Shown: in pieces, positions 62,282-64,000 of the stretch
How positions within the stretch are numbered: position 1 is the stretch's first letter
How the letters are laid out: every line of letters begins with the position of its first letter
From: Owenia fusiformis
Lineage: Eukaryota > Annelida > Polychaeta > Sabellida > Oweniidae
NCBI GenBank assembly: GCA_903813345.2
Contig: CAIIXF020000011.1
Span: 11,132,842-11,196,841 of the forward strand
Reading direction: 5' to 3'
Length of the DNA stretch: 64,000 nucleotides
Position numbers and translations under genes: made by a program
The notes under the pieces: generated by a model
Seen by the model: the letters and a program-made list of their open reading frames with translations, nothing else
Databases searched by the model: none
What the model was told of the DNA's origin: nothing

Positions 62282-63674
62282 GGAATACAATAATACCATT
62301 CCAATTAATGATAACTCACTTATTGTATTATTTGGGCTTGATACACATGCTGGAAGATATGCTTTTAAAATTACATGTAGTAAACCATTACCAAAACTAT
62401 GGTTACCCTGAAGTAGTGAAAGGCACATTAGAAATGAATATCATCCCCTTCAATATAAGCACAAGTGCCAAAGGGAAAGGACCAAAAGTTGTAATAGAAC
62501 TTAGCAAGAAAACTCTTAAGTGCATACACGTCAAGAAAATCAAACCCCATATAGCCTAAAACCATGATCTAACGTGAAAAGGAACAATGTCTAATACCCC
62601 CTTTCCCCCACCATTCAAGAACCAATATCACAATCCAAGACCAGAAGACAAAGGGACATTTCATTCATACTGAAGTCATTACAATACATGTTGAAGAAAA
62701 AATTAGAAATTGATAACCAATACTCATAACCTCAAACATAGTTGTAGATACAAGTACTCATACAAGATAGAGCATTCAGTCTCGAATGATGTGGGATAGA
62801 TAAAAATCCAGTCTCCATCCATTCACAAAAGCCGTCGCCATAATCCATAAAACACAATAATTCACAATGGTCATCAGGAGAAAAGTATGGCTGGTTTCGA
62901 TCCCTATTTCTCAACCATTAATGTCATAGCCGGGATCCACCTCAAAAGGTGCCAATGTATTAAACAATTCCTACATCCTTCAGCATCTCGAGTGGTAAAA
63001 CTTGGAACTTCGAAATAAATGATTTGTATTTTTCAGCAAAGTCCAGAAAGTATTTCTTAAGCTTTATACAAGTATAACATTGACCTAACAGTTTGATCAC
63101 TAAAGTATTGTGTCTTGACTTAAAGTCTAAATATTTAGAGCATGCCCTGCCTTATCTAATAAGCTGGGATACATAGACCCCATAATGGAATATTACTGTC
63201 TAAATGGGGAAAATACACAATATCAAAGCTGAAATCATCTCGTTTATCATACAACTTACAATATATAGTGTTGTCTTGTTCAATGTAAATGAGAAGGTCA
63301 AGATAAGGCGCATTTATGTTCTATCTATTTATCAATCTATTTTTAAAGGTTTTTATGATTATTTCACATTTTTCTATATTTTCTTTCAAACATTCCGTCT
63401 TACCAATATCTATTACATCTGTCAATTTCAAGAAGATCGCGCCACTACGTTTGAAAATAATTCAAATGATGTAGTTTTTCCCATTGAGCTCCATTATAAA
63501 AATGGAATTTTCAAACTTAATATTTTAAAATTGTACGTGGTGAAAATTTGCATATTGAGTAGTAAATGTTATGGTGTAAGAAATTCAAAACAAAAAGTAA
63601 TAAAGAAAAAATGACACGGAGAAGTCTCATTAGCATCTCTTAAGCATGATTGTAAATGCTGTATACTGTAATGA
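62282..63674. other. No recognised gene; open frames of uncertain status
   Basis: A plus frame continuing from the element's right end to 62559 encodes a basic stretch (STSAKGKGPKVVIELSKKT) and then stops. It shows no known domain and its start lies in the transposon end, so it is at best an exon fragment. The frame at 63204-63614 is AT-driven (Ile/Phe/Tyr/Lys-rich) and unconvincing. Confidence 0.35.
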
Positions 63675-64000
63675 TCGCATTTTCGATTGTATTTCCTTCA
63701 TACATAGTTTACAATACCTTGATTTTAGATCAACTACCCTCAACGTCTTCACCAACATCATTTACAATAATTACAATATTATTCTTGATGTCACAACATC
63801 CACCCTAGTCATCTCCTGATCATTTACAATAGTTTTGATGTAAGAACATCCACCCTCGTCATCTCGATAAACATCATTTACAAAATTCTTGATGTTAGAA
63901 CATCCGCCCTGGTCATCTACAATAATATCATTTACAATATTCTTGATGTTAGAACACCCGCCCTCGTCATCTCCAATAATATCATTTATAATATTCTTGA
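63675..64000 (-). repeat. Inverted copy of the 51-kb flank and the start of a third 54-bp array (minus orientation)
   Basis: 63675-63795 is the reverse complement of about 51061-51183. From there 54-bp units run in the opposite orientation (for example ccctcgtcatctccaataat) to the window end, so the array continues outside. The same frameshifted last unit (ctcctgatcatttacaatag) marks the block 1 edge in both copies. Confidence 0.88.

Noticed and set aside
62185-62559. 124-residue plus frame as a gene
   Set aside because: Its first third is the right terminal repeat of the TTA-flanked element; the rest lacks recognisable motifs and splice support.
63204-63614. 136-residue frame as a membrane protein
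   Set aside because: Ile/Phe/Tyr/Lys composition follows from AT-rich sequence; no motif, no start context and no neighbour support.
50503-64000. CRISPR-like array
   Set aside because: The 54-bp units are contiguous without unique spacers, the sequence is clearly eukaryotic, and there are no cas genes.

Overview
This window looks like AT-rich nuclear DNA from an animal, most likely a marine invertebrate. The reasons are spliced coding exons with GT-AG signals, several Tc1/mariner-like and other TA- or TWA-targeting transposon relics, a non-LTR retrotransposon 3' end, very large minisatellites and many fold-back elements. I cannot fix the phylum from sequence alone. There is no bacterial-type gene organisation, no rRNA or tRNA gene that I can see, and no CRISPR array. 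Most long open frames are by-products of tandem repeats whose period is a multiple of 3 or which lack stop codons, and are not genes.

Layout. 0-5.6 kb: a RING-finger first coding exon on the minus strand (238-487), then mostly unannotatable DNA with one small inverted-repeat element. 5.6-21.5 kb: a repeat complex. A segment (5769-7570) is duplicated at 14591-16390, and about 7 kb of a 30/61-bp minisatellite carrying GGCGTGGC in nearly every unit lies between the copies. The right copy leads into a transposon-like element (X1, 15492-21545) that contains a pentamer satellite. A second copy of the same family (X2, 18038-21223) is inserted in it in the opposite orientation, which makes a palindrome of about 6 kb. 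21.5-48.7 kb: low coding density, but three short minus-strand exons (48218-48266, 28016-28139, 23785-23923) have matching splice phases. Together they describe a precursor of about 103 residues: signal peptide, dibasic-rich pro-region, and a C-terminal six-cysteine peptide. Its large first intron holds a crowd of inverted-repeat elements at 35.0, 37.5, 38.4, 39.3, 41.8, 42.5, 44.4 and 45.4 kb, many with recognisable target-site duplications.

49.4-64 kb: another mariner-like relic, then 54-bp minisatellite arrays (50.5-51.06 kb, 52.46-60.73 kb, and in inverted orientation 63.79 kb to the window end). Between the first two arrays lies one convincing coding exon (51330-51851), which ends with a C-terminal motif I associate with uncharacterised metazoan proteins. 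The flank of the first array recurs in inverted orientation at 63.68 kb, so the locus is a large inverted duplication. An element with TTA target duplications lies at 61480-62278.

No pathway can be drawn from these genes. The RING exon, the small secreted-peptide gene and the 51-kb exon appear unrelated. The observation most worth following is the three-exon cysteine-rich secreted peptide gene; next are the self-nested X elements and the family of fold-back elements.
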